From the NCBI GenBank assembly GCA_021163525.1, contig JAGGTX010000067.1, forward strand, positions 1 through 7,932: DNA of 7,932 nucleotides, written 5' to 3'. Below the pieces are notes generated by a model, which was given only the letters and a program-made list of their open reading frames with translations, made no database searches and was not told the DNA's origin. Position 1 is the stretch's first letter. Each line of letters opens with the position of its first letter. The position numbers and the translations under genes were made by a program. Shown here piece after piece: positions 1-7,240 of the stretch. Source of the stretch: Caldifarciminota bacterium (GTDB taxonomy: Bacteria > Hydrothermota > UBA3072 > B12-G15).

Positions 1-3000
1 CATCTGGTAGGGCATCCAGTTCTATGTATTCACCATCAGTGAGCGCCACTGCCCTGTTTATGGTTTTGATGAGTTCCCTCACATTCCCGGGCCAGGAGTA
101 GTGTATAAGCACACCCATAACCTGGGAAGAGAACCCCTTTATCTTCTTCTTTGATTTTTTTATTGCCTTTTCAAGGTAGAAGTCAAGGAGTATGGGGATG
201 TCCTCGGGCCTTTTCCTGAGTGGTGGAATGTTTATCTCTATGCCTTTGAGCCTGTAATACAAATCCTGCCTGAACATCTTCATGTTAACGGCAGCCCCCA
301 GGTCCCTGTTTGTTGCAGAGATGATCCTTACATCTACATTCCTCCAGAACTCCTCACCAACCCTCCTTATTGTGCCCTTTTCAGTTAGCCTCAGTAGTTT
401 TGCCTGGACCTCAAAAGGCAGGTCCCCTATCTCATCAAGGAACAGTGTTCCACCATTTGCTGCCTCGCACAATCCCCTTTTTTCCCTTATAGCACCCGTG
501 AATGCACCCTTCTTGTGTCCGAATAGTTCGCTCTCAAGCAGGTCCTTCTGTATACTTGAACACTCAACAGTAACGAATGGTCCGTTCCTTCTCTTGCTCA
601 ACTGGTGTATCACCTCTGCAACCAGTTCTTTGCCCGTTCCTGTTTCACCTGTTATGAGAATGTTTTCATCCGTTGGTGCAACCCTTTCTATCAATCTTAT
701 TATGTTTCTGATTTCCTCTGATACACCCACAATTCCATGGAAGTTTGTCTTCATCTGTATAATCCTCTCCATCCTCTCCCTCTCCCTCATTATCCTGTCA
801 AGGAGTTTTCCCTTCTCAATGAGTGTTCCCAGTATCCTTCCAACGGCAAGGAGGAAGTCCCTGTCCTTTTCAGTGAAAAGGCCCTTTTTAAGCCTTGAAT
901 CAAGGTAAAGCACACCGAATATTTTGTTTCCAGTATATATTGGGACACAGAGGATTGACCTGATTTTGTTCCTTGAAATGGACTTCAGGTGCCTGTATTG
1001 GGTGTCTTCAAGTGCGTCACTTACAACAAGTATTTCACCCCTTGAGCCCTTCTTTGCAATGGTTTTTGATAGTCCTCCCGCGTCTGAGATGGTTGCTTCG
1101 TCAATCCCCATTGCAGAGATGAGAATGGGTTTCCCGTTCTTCACCTGGATTATTGCCCCCCTTTCCGCACCGAGAAATCTTATGAGTTCCTCAAGCATTA
1201 TGTCTGTCCTTCCGTGTTTATCAATGAGTCCAACCAGTTTTTCTATCTCCCTTAAAACATCCGAACTGGTTGATAGGGTTGAAATCCTCATTGCACATCT
1301 GGAGACCATGCCGGAGGCAATGGATTTCATGAGAAGGTTGTTTATGCCTTCAAAGACCATCTCTGCCCTTTTCAGGATGCCCATGGCACCGTTGAAATCC
1401 CCGGAATCCATCAATATCCTTCCAGCACCCATGTATGAAAGGCCTGCATACTGGAATTCCTTTGTCCTTTCAAAGGTGTTTCCCAGCTCAATCAGACCCT
1501 CTGGTTTTCTCTCAATGATCCCCTCAATACCGGGCCTGTAAACCGAGAATTCCCAGTCAGGCCTCCTAAATAGTTCCCTGAGGAAGTCAACCCTGCTATT
1601 GGTGAGAAGCCCAATTATCCCCGCTGTGAAGTAAATCCCTATGTATTCTTCATCTTCTCTTTTGAGGTAATCAAGGAATAGTGGATATGCATCTTTTAAT
1701 TTCCCCCTGTATAGCTGGAGGTATGCCCTTCCGAGGATAGGGAATGTATCCTCACTGCCAAACTCTTTCAGGGTCTTCTCTGCCTCCACCAGGTTGTTCA
1801 TTGCAATGTAGGTATAGAACTTCTGGACAAGGAGGTTTCTTGTAATTTCACCATATGTATTTTCAAAGTCCTTCAGGTATTCAAGTGCCTTTTCTGCATA
1901 ACCAAGTTTGTAATGGTGGATAACAAGATTCCTCGTAGTTTGTTCGTCCTGGAACTTCTTTTTGTAATGCCTGAAGATCTTAAGGGCCTCTTCCAGATAA
2001 TCTATCCCAGCATCTATGGACTGGTATGTTGCAAGAAGTGCACCATAGTTTGTAAGGGCAACTGCCAGGTTGTGGACATCACCCCTCTTCCTTGTTTCAT
2101 CCATCCCCTTTTTGAAAAGTCTTTTTGCCTCCTCTATTTTCCCCATGTTCATGGCTGCGAGACCCTTGAATATTATGTTTATCCCAATCTGGAGGCCCGT
2201 TGCGATTTTCAGTGCTTCTTCAGAAGACCTTTCAAGTTCCTTCCAGTCCATTTTTGAAAAGTCAAGGAAGCACTTTAACCTGTAGTATTCACTGTCCTTT
2301 GTGGTAAATCTTTTCAGGAGTTTTTCAGCCTCATCCATTCTACCCGCAACGATGAAGAACTTTCCCAGGTGTGCCAGTGCATTGTGATAGAATCTGAAGT
2401 CCTCTCTCAGATATTCCTTTATTTCCTCCTCAAATCCATCATAATCACCGTGCATTGCCCTTGTTATGAGAAACCAGTATTTCACATATTCAAGGTTTCT
2501 CAGCCAGTCGGGAAGACCTTTTAATTCCTTTATTACACCGAGGTGGTCAATCTTCAATGCATGGATTTTTGCCCTGATTAAACCATCAACACCGCTCCTG
2601 ATATATGGTGATAATTCATCCACAAGCCTTAATGCCCTGTCAAGGTCTCCGTGATTTATCCTTTCAAGCAGTGCCTTTTTAAGAAAACTCACACCGATTT
2701 TCTTTCCCTGTCTCAGGTAAGAGGCACAAAGATTTATTGGGGATTTTATCCTTCTCGATTTCACAACAATTCTGTCAATTTCCTTCAGTTCCTCTGGAGC
2801 CAGTTTTTTTCTGAATTCCCTTTTTAAGTCTTCATCGGTGATCCAGATTTTCCCCCTCTCCCTGCTTATTATACCCCTGTTGAGTAATTCATTCAGCCTT
2901 GCGTATGGATGTTGAATACCTATTTCATCAAGTATCTCTTCCTCAACGGGAAGTTCAAAGATTGATAGTGTTTTCAATATCTTTTCATCCTCTTTACTGA

Positions 3001-4327
3001 ATTTTTTTCTTTTCCCCTTTATTCCCTTCAATTTTTCCTCATCAACGATGTATGCCTTCCCCTTCCTTAGAATTACACCGCTGTTGAGCATCTCGGCCAA
3101 TAGATTGCATATTGTTCCAGGGTTTCCTCCGGTTCTTGATAGTAAAAATTCTGTTAGTCTTTCCAGTTGAACTATATCAGGGAATGTTTTCAAAAGGAAT
3201 TTCTTAATCCCATGCCTTGTGAATGGCTGGAGATGGATTTTGATGATGGGTAATCCGGTCTCCATTTTTTCTGGTGTGTCAAGCCTCAATACGAATATAT
3301 TGTTGTAGAAATCTTTTAAAATAGAGAGGTTTCTTATAAAACTTTTTGCAATGTCAATGTTTTCAATGAAGAATACCCAACCTGATTTTCCTGATACATG
3401 GGATTTGAAATTCGTATCATTGATTGTCTTTAATGGAATGCCCTTTGATGCAACAATCTTTTTAAATTCTGAAATGAGTCGCTTCCTTCCACTTCCCCTT
3501 TCTCCATAGACCTGGCATATAAAAACCTTTCCACTTTCAATAAGTTCTGTGAATTTCTCAAGTTGTTCTTCTCTTCCAGTGAAAACAGGATAAAAGAACT
3601 TGACCCTCTCTTTACCTTTCACCTTTAGACGGAAAAAGATATCATCAGCACATCTTGGTCTCTTTTCAATCGCAGGTTCAATCATTTCCATTATCAAACT
3701 GGAAATTTCATCGGGAACATCTGGATTAACCGTGTTCAATGGAGGAGGGGTAAAGTTGAGTTTTTTGCTCAGTATATCCTGGAGATTCCCTTCAAATGGA
3801 TTTCTTCCGGCGAGTATTGTATAGAACACCATGCCTGTGCTGTATATATCAGATGCCGGGGTGAAGTCTCCAAAGAAGGATTCAGGTGCAGAATATACAG
3901 GAGTGAGAATCTCGGAATTAAAACCGGGGTCAATAATCTTTATTCCCTCCTCTGTTACAAATATATGGGATGGTTTAATGTCCCCATGAACAAAACCCTT
4001 CCCGTGGAGATGGGATAGTGCCTCCAGTATATTTATCAGTATTTCTTTTATACTGGATGCATCAGATTCATGCTTTTTAATCCATGTGTGGATTTCTTCA
4101 CCCTTTATCCATTCCATTGAATAACCACACCTCTCTCCCTGCTCCATCCATTTGTAAACCCTGGGAAAGGAAGGATGGTCAATGGATTTAAGAATGTCAA
4201 ACTGTGTCTGTAGAATGGAGAGGTTGTTTTTGTGTGAAATCTTGAAGAGTAATCCCTGATGGGTCGGAGAGTGGTATATTGTTGCAAAGGTTCCTCTTTT
4301 ATACTTCTTCAGGTCTTTCGGAAACAT
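1..4327 (-). CDS. Kinase-like/ATPase/TPR/GAF/sigma-54 activator fusion, C-terminus off window
   Basis: Giant regulator with 1442 residues visible; the C-terminus, where a Fis-type HTH would be expected, lies beyond position 1. Domains in order: Ser/Thr kinase-like fold (about 8-240) with K29, HGDIKP at 114-119, D133-P-G and APE at 147-149; P-loop ATPase (about 250-430) with GERGSGRK at 275-282 and a Walker B-like IENID around 321-325; a winged-helix-like stretch (about 440-510); helical TPR-type repeats (clearest about 700-800, probably 520-1000); GAF (about 1040-1180); and a sigma-54 AAA+ domain with Walker A GETGTGKE at 1227-1234, GAFTGA at 1274-1279, Walker B LFLDE ending at 1299, and downstream [14 protein letters not shown] and WPGNVREL. 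The AAA+ domain is complete, so activation of RNA polymerase-sigma54 is the likely output. The kinase lacks the alpha-C Glu (Q42) and the HRDxKxxN Asn (H121), and the first P-loop has lost the canonical Lys-Thr. The start is firm: an in-frame TAA lies 9 bases upstream and a consensus promoter abuts the ATG. Ligand and targets cannot be read from sequence. Confidence 0.93.
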   Translation of the reverse strand, partial: MFPKDLKKYKRGTFATIYHSPTHQGLLFKISHKNNLSILQTQFDILKSIDHPSFPRVYKWMEQGERCGYSMEWIKGEEIHTWIKKHESDASSIKEILINILEALSHLHGKGFVHGDIKPSHIFVTEEGIKIIDPGFNSEILTPVYSAPESFFGDFTPASDIYSTGMVFYTILAGRNPFEGNLQDILSKKLNFTPPPLNTVNPDVPDEISSLIMEMIEPAIEKRPRCADDIFFRLKVKGKERVKFFYPVFTGREEQLEKFTELIESGKVFICQVYGERGSGRKRLISEFKKIVASKGIPLKTINDTNFKSHVSGKSGWVFFIENIDIAKSFIRNLSILKDFYNNIFVLRLDTPEKMETGLPIIKIHLQPFTRHGIKKFLLKTFPDIVQLERLTEFLLSRTGGNPGTICNLLAEMLNSGVILRKGKAYIVDEEKLKGIKGKRKKFSKEDEKILKTLSIFELPVEEEILDEIGIQHPYARLNELLNRGIISRERGKIWITDEDLKREFRKKLAPEELKEIDRIVVKSRRIKSPINLCASYLRQGKKIGVSFLKKALLERINHGDLDRALRLVDELSPYIRSGVDGLIRAKIHALKIDHLGVIKELKGLPDWLRNLEYVKYWFLITRAMHGDYDGFEEEIKEYLREDFRFYHNALAHLGKFFIVAGRMDEAEKLLKRFTTKDSEYYRLKCFLDFSKMDWKELERSSEEALKIATGLQIGINIIFKGLAAMNMGKIEEAKRLFKKGMDETRKRGDVHNLAVALTNYGALLATYQSIDAGIDYLEEALKIFRHYKKKFQDEQTTRNLVIHHYKLGYAEKALEYLKDFENTYGEITRNLLVQKFYTYIAMNNLVEAEKTLKEFGSEDTFPILGRAYLQLYRGKLKDAYPLFLDYLKREDEEYIGIYFTAGIIGLLTNSRVDFLRELFRRPDWEFSVYRPGIEGIIERKPEGLIELGNTFERTKEFQYAGLSYMGAGRILMDSGDFNGAMGILKRAEMVFEGINNLLMKSIASGMVSRCAMRISTLSTSSDVLREIEKLVGLIDKHGRTDIMLEELIRFLGAERGAIIQVKNGKPILISAMGIDEATISDAGGLSKTIAKKGSRGEILVVSDALEDTQYRHLKSISRNKIRSILCVPIYTGNKIFGVLYLDSRLKKGLFTEKDRDFLLAVGRILGTLIEKGKLLDRIMRERERMERIIQMKTNFHGIVGVSEEIRNIIRLIERVAPTDENILITGETGTGKELVAEVIHQLSKRRNGPFVTVECSSIQKDLLESELFGHKKGAFTGAIREKRGLCEAANGGTLFLDEIGDLPFEVQAKLLRLTEKGTIRRVGEEFWRNVDVRIISATNRDLGAAVNMKMFRQDLYYRLKGIEINIPPLRKRPEDIPILLDFYLEKAIKKSKKKIKGFSSQVMGVLIHYSWPGNVRELIKTINRAVALTDGEYIELDALPD

Positions 4328-4332
4328 GCTAA

Positions 4333-4361
4333 ATTATAACCATTTTGATAAGGTGTGTCAA
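4333..4361 (-). promoter_or_regulatory. Consensus sigma-70 promoter of the regulator gene (leaderless)
   Basis: Read on the minus strand, a perfect TTGACA (4361-4356) is followed by a 17-base spacer and a perfect TATAAT (4338-4333). Only five bases separate the -10 box from the ATG at 4327, so the expected transcription start falls at or within a base or two of the start codon. There is no room for a Shine-Dalgarno site. The match to the vegetative consensus is seen directly; leaderless initiation is inferred from the spacing. Confidence 0.8.
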
Positions 4362-4371
4362 GAATGTCACA
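4354..4371. promoter_or_regulatory. Possible operator: interrupted dyad over the -35 box
   Basis: An 18-base interrupted palindrome of the form TGTGnCAnnnnTGnCACA, with 12 of 18 positions symmetric, covers the -35 hexamer of the minus-strand promoter. The same stretch can be read as two direct TGTCA units four bases apart (4356-4360 and 4365-4369). A protein bound here would compete with or touch RNA polymerase at the regulator promoter, as in autoregulation or a CRP/FNR-type site. The dyad is visible; the operator role is inference, and part of the symmetry is contributed by the -35 box itself. Confidence 0.3.
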
Positions 4372-4429
4372 GTAAAATTATAAAACAACAAAATTTTGAG
4401 AATGTCCAGAAGAAAAACCAACTTTTCTG

Positions 4430-4457
4430 TTGACATAAACCACTATTGATGTAATCT
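4430..4457 (+). promoter_or_regulatory. Sigma-70 promoter of the EndoQ operon (leaderless)
   Basis: A perfect TTGACA at 4430-4435, a 16-base spacer and TAATCT at 4452-4457 form a good vegetative promoter. Six bases separate the -10 box from the ATG at 4464, so the transcript should begin at the start codon. The intervening bases contain no purine-rich ribosome site. It is divergent from the regulator promoter, with 68 bases between the two -35 boxes, and that gap holds an AT-rich stretch that could serve both as an UP-like element. Confidence 0.75.
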
Positions 4458-4463
4458 TAATCT

Positions 4464-5705
4464 ATGGGATATTACATTGCTGACCTGCACATCCACTCAA
4501 AATATTCAAGGGCCACAAGTAGCCACTCCGACCTTGATGGCCTCGTCCATTCAGCAAAATTGAAGGGTGTTAATCTCCTGGGAACAGGTGATTTTACCCA
4601 TACCCTCTGGCTTGCCGAGCTTGAAGGGAAACTTGAATACAAGGGTGATGGGATTTATCATTACAGGGGAGTGGATTTTATTCTCACAACAGAGGTGAGC
4701 CTGATTTATTCCCAGGCTGGGAGGCTGAGAAAGGTTCACATTGTGATTGCCCTTCCTGAGATAAAATATGTGAAGGAACTGAATAAGGAACTCATGAAGT
4801 ATGGTAAACTGGATTCAGATGGAAGACCCATGCTCGGGATGGATATTCCCACACTTATGAAGATTGTTGTTAATACCTGTGAGGACGCAATGGTGATACC
4901 TGCACATATATGGACGCCATGGTTCGGTCTTTTTGGTTCAAACTCTGGCTTTGACTCAATCATTGAGGCCTTTGGTGAATATGCAGATAGAATCACTGCA
5001 CTTGAGACAGGGCTTTCCAGTGACCCACCAATGAACTGGAGGCTCTCATGCCTTGATAAATACGCGCTTGTTTCAAACTCGGATGCCCACTCACCCGATA
5101 ATGTGGGGAGGGAGGCGAATGTATTTGTAAAGGAGATGAACTATTTTGAGATAAAGAAGGCACTTGAGACAAAAGACAGGGAAAAGTTCCTCTTCACCGT
5201 TGAGTTTTTCCCTGAGGAGGGGAAGTATCACTACGATGGGCACAGGAACTGCAATGTATCATTGAAACCGTCCGAGACAAAGAAACTGAATGGTATTTGC
5301 CCTGTGTGTGGAAGGCCTTTGACCGTAGGGGTTCTTCACAGGGTGGAAGACCTTGCAGATAGAGAAGAGGGTATTTTACCTGAAAATGCAATTCCTTACA
5401 GGAGGTTAGTCCCTTTAAGGGAGATTATTGCAGAGGCTTACAATGTAGGTAAGGGCACAAAAACCGTTGGGAATAAGTACAATGATATTGTTTCAACCCT
5501 TGGTAATGAGTTCCATCTTTTGCTTGAGGCACCACTAAAAGAGGTGAAGAGATTCCTTGACCCTGTGGTTTTTCAGGGGATAAAGAATGTAAGGGAGGAA
5601 AATCTTCATATAAAACCGGGTTATGACGGTGTTTATGGAATTGTCAGGGTTTTCCCCGAACCTGTGAAACAGGAGAAGAAGATTGAAAGAAGGGGGCTTT
5701 TCTGA
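4464..5705 (+). CDS. EndoQ-like PHP-domain deaminated-base endonuclease
   Basis: A 413-residue protein of the PHP metallohydrolase superfamily, resembling endonuclease Q (about 420 residues in Pyrococcus). That family nicks DNA 5' to deaminated bases (uracil, hypoxanthine, xanthine) and abasic sites. Visible PHP metal ligands: the DLHIH motif (D7, H9, H11), GTGDFTH (D43, H46), E77, H92, PAHIWTPW (H148) and SDAH (D207, H209). A zinc-finger-like insertion follows, with H260, C263, C279 and C282 (HRNC, then CPVCG), as expected for EndoQ; the HRVEDLADR segment comes directly after it. In-frame TAA codons just upstream and a promoter abutting the ATG fix the start. It is first in a three-gene operon and overlaps the HIT gene by one base. 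EndoQ is best known from Thermococcales and some bacteria, so its presence here is noteworthy. Family assignment is from motif recall; activity and substrate range are inferred. Confidence 0.87.
   Translation: MGYYIADLHIHSKYSRATSSHSDLDGLVHSAKLKGVNLLGTGDFTHTLWLAELEGKLEYKGDGIYHYRGVDFILTTEVSLIYSQAGRLRKVHIVIALPEIKYVKELNKELMKYGKLDSDGRPMLGMDIPTLMKIVVNTCEDAMVIPAHIWTPWFGLFGSNSGFDSIIEAFGEYADRITALETGLSSDPPMNWRLSCLDKYALVSNSDAHSPDNVGREANVFVKEMNYFEIKKALETKDREKFLFTVEFFPEEGKYHYDGHRNCNVSLKPSETKKLNGICPVCGRPLTVGVLHRVEDLADREEGILPENAIPYRRLVPLREIIAEAYNVGKGTKTVGNKYNDIVSTLGNEFHLLLEAPLKEVKRFLDPVVFQGIKNVREENLHIKPGYDGVYGIVRVFPEPVKQEKKIERRGLF
5690..5696 (+). promoter_or_regulatory. Shine-Dalgarno site for the HIT gene
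   Basis: AAGGGGG lies eight bases before the ATG at 5705 and inside the end of the EndoQ frame. It supports this start together with the TGATG stop-start overlap. It contrasts with the first genes of the operons, which have no ribosome site. Confidence 0.55.
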
Positions 5706-6181
5706 TGGATAGACTGTGGGCACCATGGAGGCATGGTTATGTTGTCAAACCAGAGGGTGAAGGTTGTATCTTCTGTATGAAGCCTGCTGAACAGAAGGAT
5801 GAGGAGAACTTTCTTCTCTACAGGGGCAGGAAGGTCTTTGTTTTGATGAATATTTATCCTTACAACAATGGTCATCTGATGGTTGCACCGTTCAGGCACA
5901 CCGGGGATATAAATGAACTTGACAGTGATGAACTCCTTGAGATGATGGAGGTTGTCCAGAAGTGCATAAGGATTCTGAAGGAGAAGATGCACCCTGATGG
6001 GTTTAACATTGGTATGAACCTTGGAAGGGTTGCAGGTGCAGGTTTTGAAGACCACCTCCACATACACATAGTCCCAAGATGGAACGGGGATACAAACTTT
6101 ATGCCTGTGCTCGCAGATACGAAGGTAATCCCCATTTCATTGAAAGAGGCCTACAACCTCCTCAAAGATGGATTTGATTGA
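5705..6181 (+). CDS. HIT-family protein, Ap4A phosphorylase/hydrolase-like
   Basis: A 158-residue histidine triad protein. The N-terminal LWAPWR motif (residues 4-9) and the zinc-type CIFC (C21, C24) mark the branch that includes mycobacterial Ap4A phosphorylase-type proteins. The NNGH motif (54-57) and the catalytic triad HLHIHIVPRW (H117, H119, H121) are intact, and length is normal for the branch. The family transfers or hydrolyses nucleoside monophosphates using the middle triad histidine (H119) as nucleophile; likely substrates are dinucleoside polyphosphates or other adenylylated compounds, acting in the cytoplasm. The stop of EndoQ and this ATG share one base (TGATG), so the two are probably translationally coupled. 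Its 3' end overlaps the next gene by 14 bases. The exact substrate cannot be decided from sequence. Confidence 0.9.
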   Translation: MDRLWAPWRHGYVVKPEGEGCIFCMKPAEQKDEENFLLYRGRKVFVLMNIYPYNNGHLMVAPFRHTGDINELDSDELLEMMEVVQKCIRILKEKMHPDGFNIGMNLGRVAGAGFEDHLHIHIVPRWNGDTNFMPVLADTKVIPISLKEAYNLLKDGFD

Positions 6182-6620
6182 GTGGTCTGATTTCCCTTTT
6201 AAGGATAAGCCACTGAAGGGAACCCTTTCCCTTATCTTTATCATTTTTATATCCCTGGTTGTTTTCTTTTTCTGGAGTAAATTCCTTGGTATCGTTTCCT
6301 TTCTTGTCCTGTTCCTATCCGTAATCCCATTTTACACGGTTACCCATTACAGGATAGACAGAGATGGTATTGCAGTGAAGAATATGGGAATGGTGAGGAA
6401 AAAGAAATGGGAGGAGATAAAGAGGGTGTATGTTGTTAAGAATGGCCTATTTTTCTCACCATTTGAATACGAGACAAGGCTTGAACATTACAGGGGTATT
6501 CTTATGAGGGTTTACGGTGATAAAAAGAAGCAGGCAATTGATTTTATAAAATCACTTGGTTTGAAACTGGAGATTGTTGATTCATCACAATCCAGAGGGT
6601 TTAAAAAATCACCCGATTAA
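6168..6620 (+). CDS. Two-helix membrane protein with PH-like cytoplasmic domain
   Basis: A 150-residue protein that I do not recognise as a named family. Two hydrophobic helices at about 18-36 and 39-57 form a hairpin. A charged C-terminal half follows with the pattern of a bacterial PH-like domain: a beta-rich stretch (YRIDRDGIAVKN, a KKKWEEIKRVYV strand, YRGILMRVYG) and a final helix, DKKKQAIDFIKSLG (about 118-131). The positive-inside signal (K14, K17 before helix 1; many Lys/Arg after helix 2) predicts both termini in the cytoplasm. It overlaps the HIT gene by 14 bases with no clear ribosome site; the next in-frame ATG (M73) lies beyond the helices, so this start is preferred and translation is likely coupled. 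It is the last gene of the EndoQ operon. Function unknown; a peripheral or lipid-proximal scaffold is possible. Confidence 0.8.
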   Translation: MDLIEWSDFPFKDKPLKGTLSLIFIIFISLVVFFFWSKFLGIVSFLVLFLSVIPFYTVTHYRIDRDGIAVKNMGMVRKKKWEEIKRVYVVKNGLFFSPFEYETRLEHYRGILMRVYGDKKKQAIDFIKSLGLKLEIVDSSQSRGFKKSPD

Positions 6621-6652
6621 AAATACCTTCCATGTTTTCATAATGGTTCAAC

Positions 6653-6680
6653 TTGACACCTGATTATTTTATCTTATCAT
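6653..6680 (+). promoter_or_regulatory. Sigma-70 promoter of the EutN operon (leaderless)
   Basis: A perfect TTGACA at 6653-6658, a 16-base spacer and TATCAT at 6675-6680 are followed by six bases and the ATG at 6687. An AAGG at 6681-6684 is only two bases from the ATG, too close to work as a normal ribosome site. The geometry is identical to that of the EndoQ promoter. Its presence separates the EutN genes from the upstream operon despite the short 66-base gap, in which I see no convincing terminator hairpin. Confidence 0.75.
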
Positions 6681-6686
6681 AAGGTC

Positions 6687-6956
6687 ATGATAGTTGGAAA
6701 GGTGGTTGGAAGCGTGTGGGCTACGAGAAAGGAGGAGAGGCTTAAAGGAATGAAACTCCTCATAGTTCAGCATTACAATGTTGATATGACACCCATTGAG
6801 GATTATCACATCTGTGTTGACCTTGTTGATGCGGGATTGGGGGACCTTGTCCTTGTCACCAGGGGAAGTTCTGCAAGGCAGACCACTCAAACAGATAAAA
6901 AACCTGTTGATGCCATTATTGTCGGGGTGATTGACAGGATTGACCTGAAAAAATGA
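6687..6956 (+). CDS. EutN/CcmL microcompartment vertex protein, copy 1 (canonical)
   Basis: An 89-residue member of the EutN/CcmL (BMV, shell pentamer) family, which caps the vertices of icosahedral bacterial microcompartments. It has all the expected elements: the N-terminal strand MIVGKVVGSVWATRK, KLLIVQ (about 23-28), a CVDLVDAGLGDLVLVTRGSSAR core (about 43-64) with the DAGxGD turn and GSSAR loop, and a C-terminal PVDAIIVGVIDRID. Length is typical. It is the most canonical of the three copies here. It is first in its operon and joined to copy 2 by an ATGA overlap (6953-6956). Not every EutN-family protein builds a compartment, so a free pentamer or hexamer role remains possible. Confidence 0.93.
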   Translation: MIVGKVVGSVWATRKEERLKGMKLLIVQHYNVDMTPIEDYHICVDLVDAGLGDLVLVTRGSSARQTTQTDKKPVDAIIVGVIDRIDLKK

Positions 6957-7240
6957 GGCTTGGAAGGGTTATTGGCAGTCTACACTGCACAAAGAAGTAT
7001 CCTGCACTTGAGGGTTATAAACTTCTTATTGTTCAGCCTGTGGATTCTTCAAACAATCCAGAAGGGAGGCCTTTAATTTGTGTTGATACGGTTGATGCGG
7101 GGGATGAGGATGTTGTTTATTTTGTTGAGGCGAGGGATGCGTCAATACCATTAAAGGACCCCCTCACACCATCTGATGCCACAATTACAGGGATTGTTGA
7201 GAGGATTGACACGATCAACGGGGAACTTTACAGAAGATGA
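6953..7240 (+). CDS. EutN/CcmL microcompartment vertex protein, copy 2 (divergent)
   Basis: A 95-residue EutN/CcmL-family protein. It keeps the MRLGRVIGSLHCTKK start, YKLLIVQPVD, a CVDTVDAG turn and a C-terminal ATITGIVERID. It departs from family norms in the core: DAGxGD becomes DAGDED, and the GSSAR loop is replaced by ARDASIP (about 60-66). It also carries a short C-terminal extension after ERID. The changes fall in the loop region that lines the top or pore of the pentamer in known structures (family knowledge), so a distinct role or a heteromeric partner is plausible. It overlaps the flanking copies by four bases at each end (6953-6956, 7237-7240), implying coupled translation. There is no ribosome site before its ATG. 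Confidence 0.9.
   Translation: MRLGRVIGSLHCTKKYPALEGYKLLIVQPVDSSNNPEGRPLICVDTVDAGDEDVVYFVEARDASIPLKDPLTPSDATITGIVERIDTINGELYRR

Noticed and set aside
282..1541. Two plus-strand open frames of about 205 residues (282-908, 924-1541)
   Set aside because: They lie antisense to the GAF and sigma-54 domains of the large minus-strand gene, whose motifs are intact through this region. Their translations are Ser/Pro/Phe-rich with no domain pattern.
1913..3824. Short plus-strand open frames (1913-2257, 2070-2285, 2466-2654, 3600-3824)
   Set aside because: Antisense shadows of the TPR and ATPase regions of the minus-strand gene, with no ribosome sites or recognisable motifs.
4105..4287. Minus-strand 60-residue frame near the start of the regulator
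   Set aside because: It overlaps the kinase N-lobe in another frame; the frame carrying K29 and HGDIKP continues without interruption.
4389..4398. Perfect 10-base palindrome CAAAATTTTG in the divergent promoter region
   Set aside because: Short and AT-only apart from its ends, so expected by chance in an AT-rich spacer. It has no second copy near the other promoters.
4328..4463. Search for a sigma-54 (-24/-12) promoter near the regulator
   Set aside because: No GG-N10-GC element of the TGGCAC/TTGC type was found here or at 6621-6686; both spacers show sigma-70 boxes instead.
4551..6135. Minus-strand frames antisense to EndoQ and HIT, including a 144-residue one at 5633-6067
   Set aside because: The plus-strand frames carry complete catalytic motifs; the antisense translations have no domain character. 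The His/Thr-rich look comes from the complement of conserved codons.
6621..6652. Possible rho-independent terminator after the PH-like membrane gene
   Set aside because: The only pairing seen (CCAT with ATGG around 6630-6645) is four base pairs with a nine-base loop and no following T-run.
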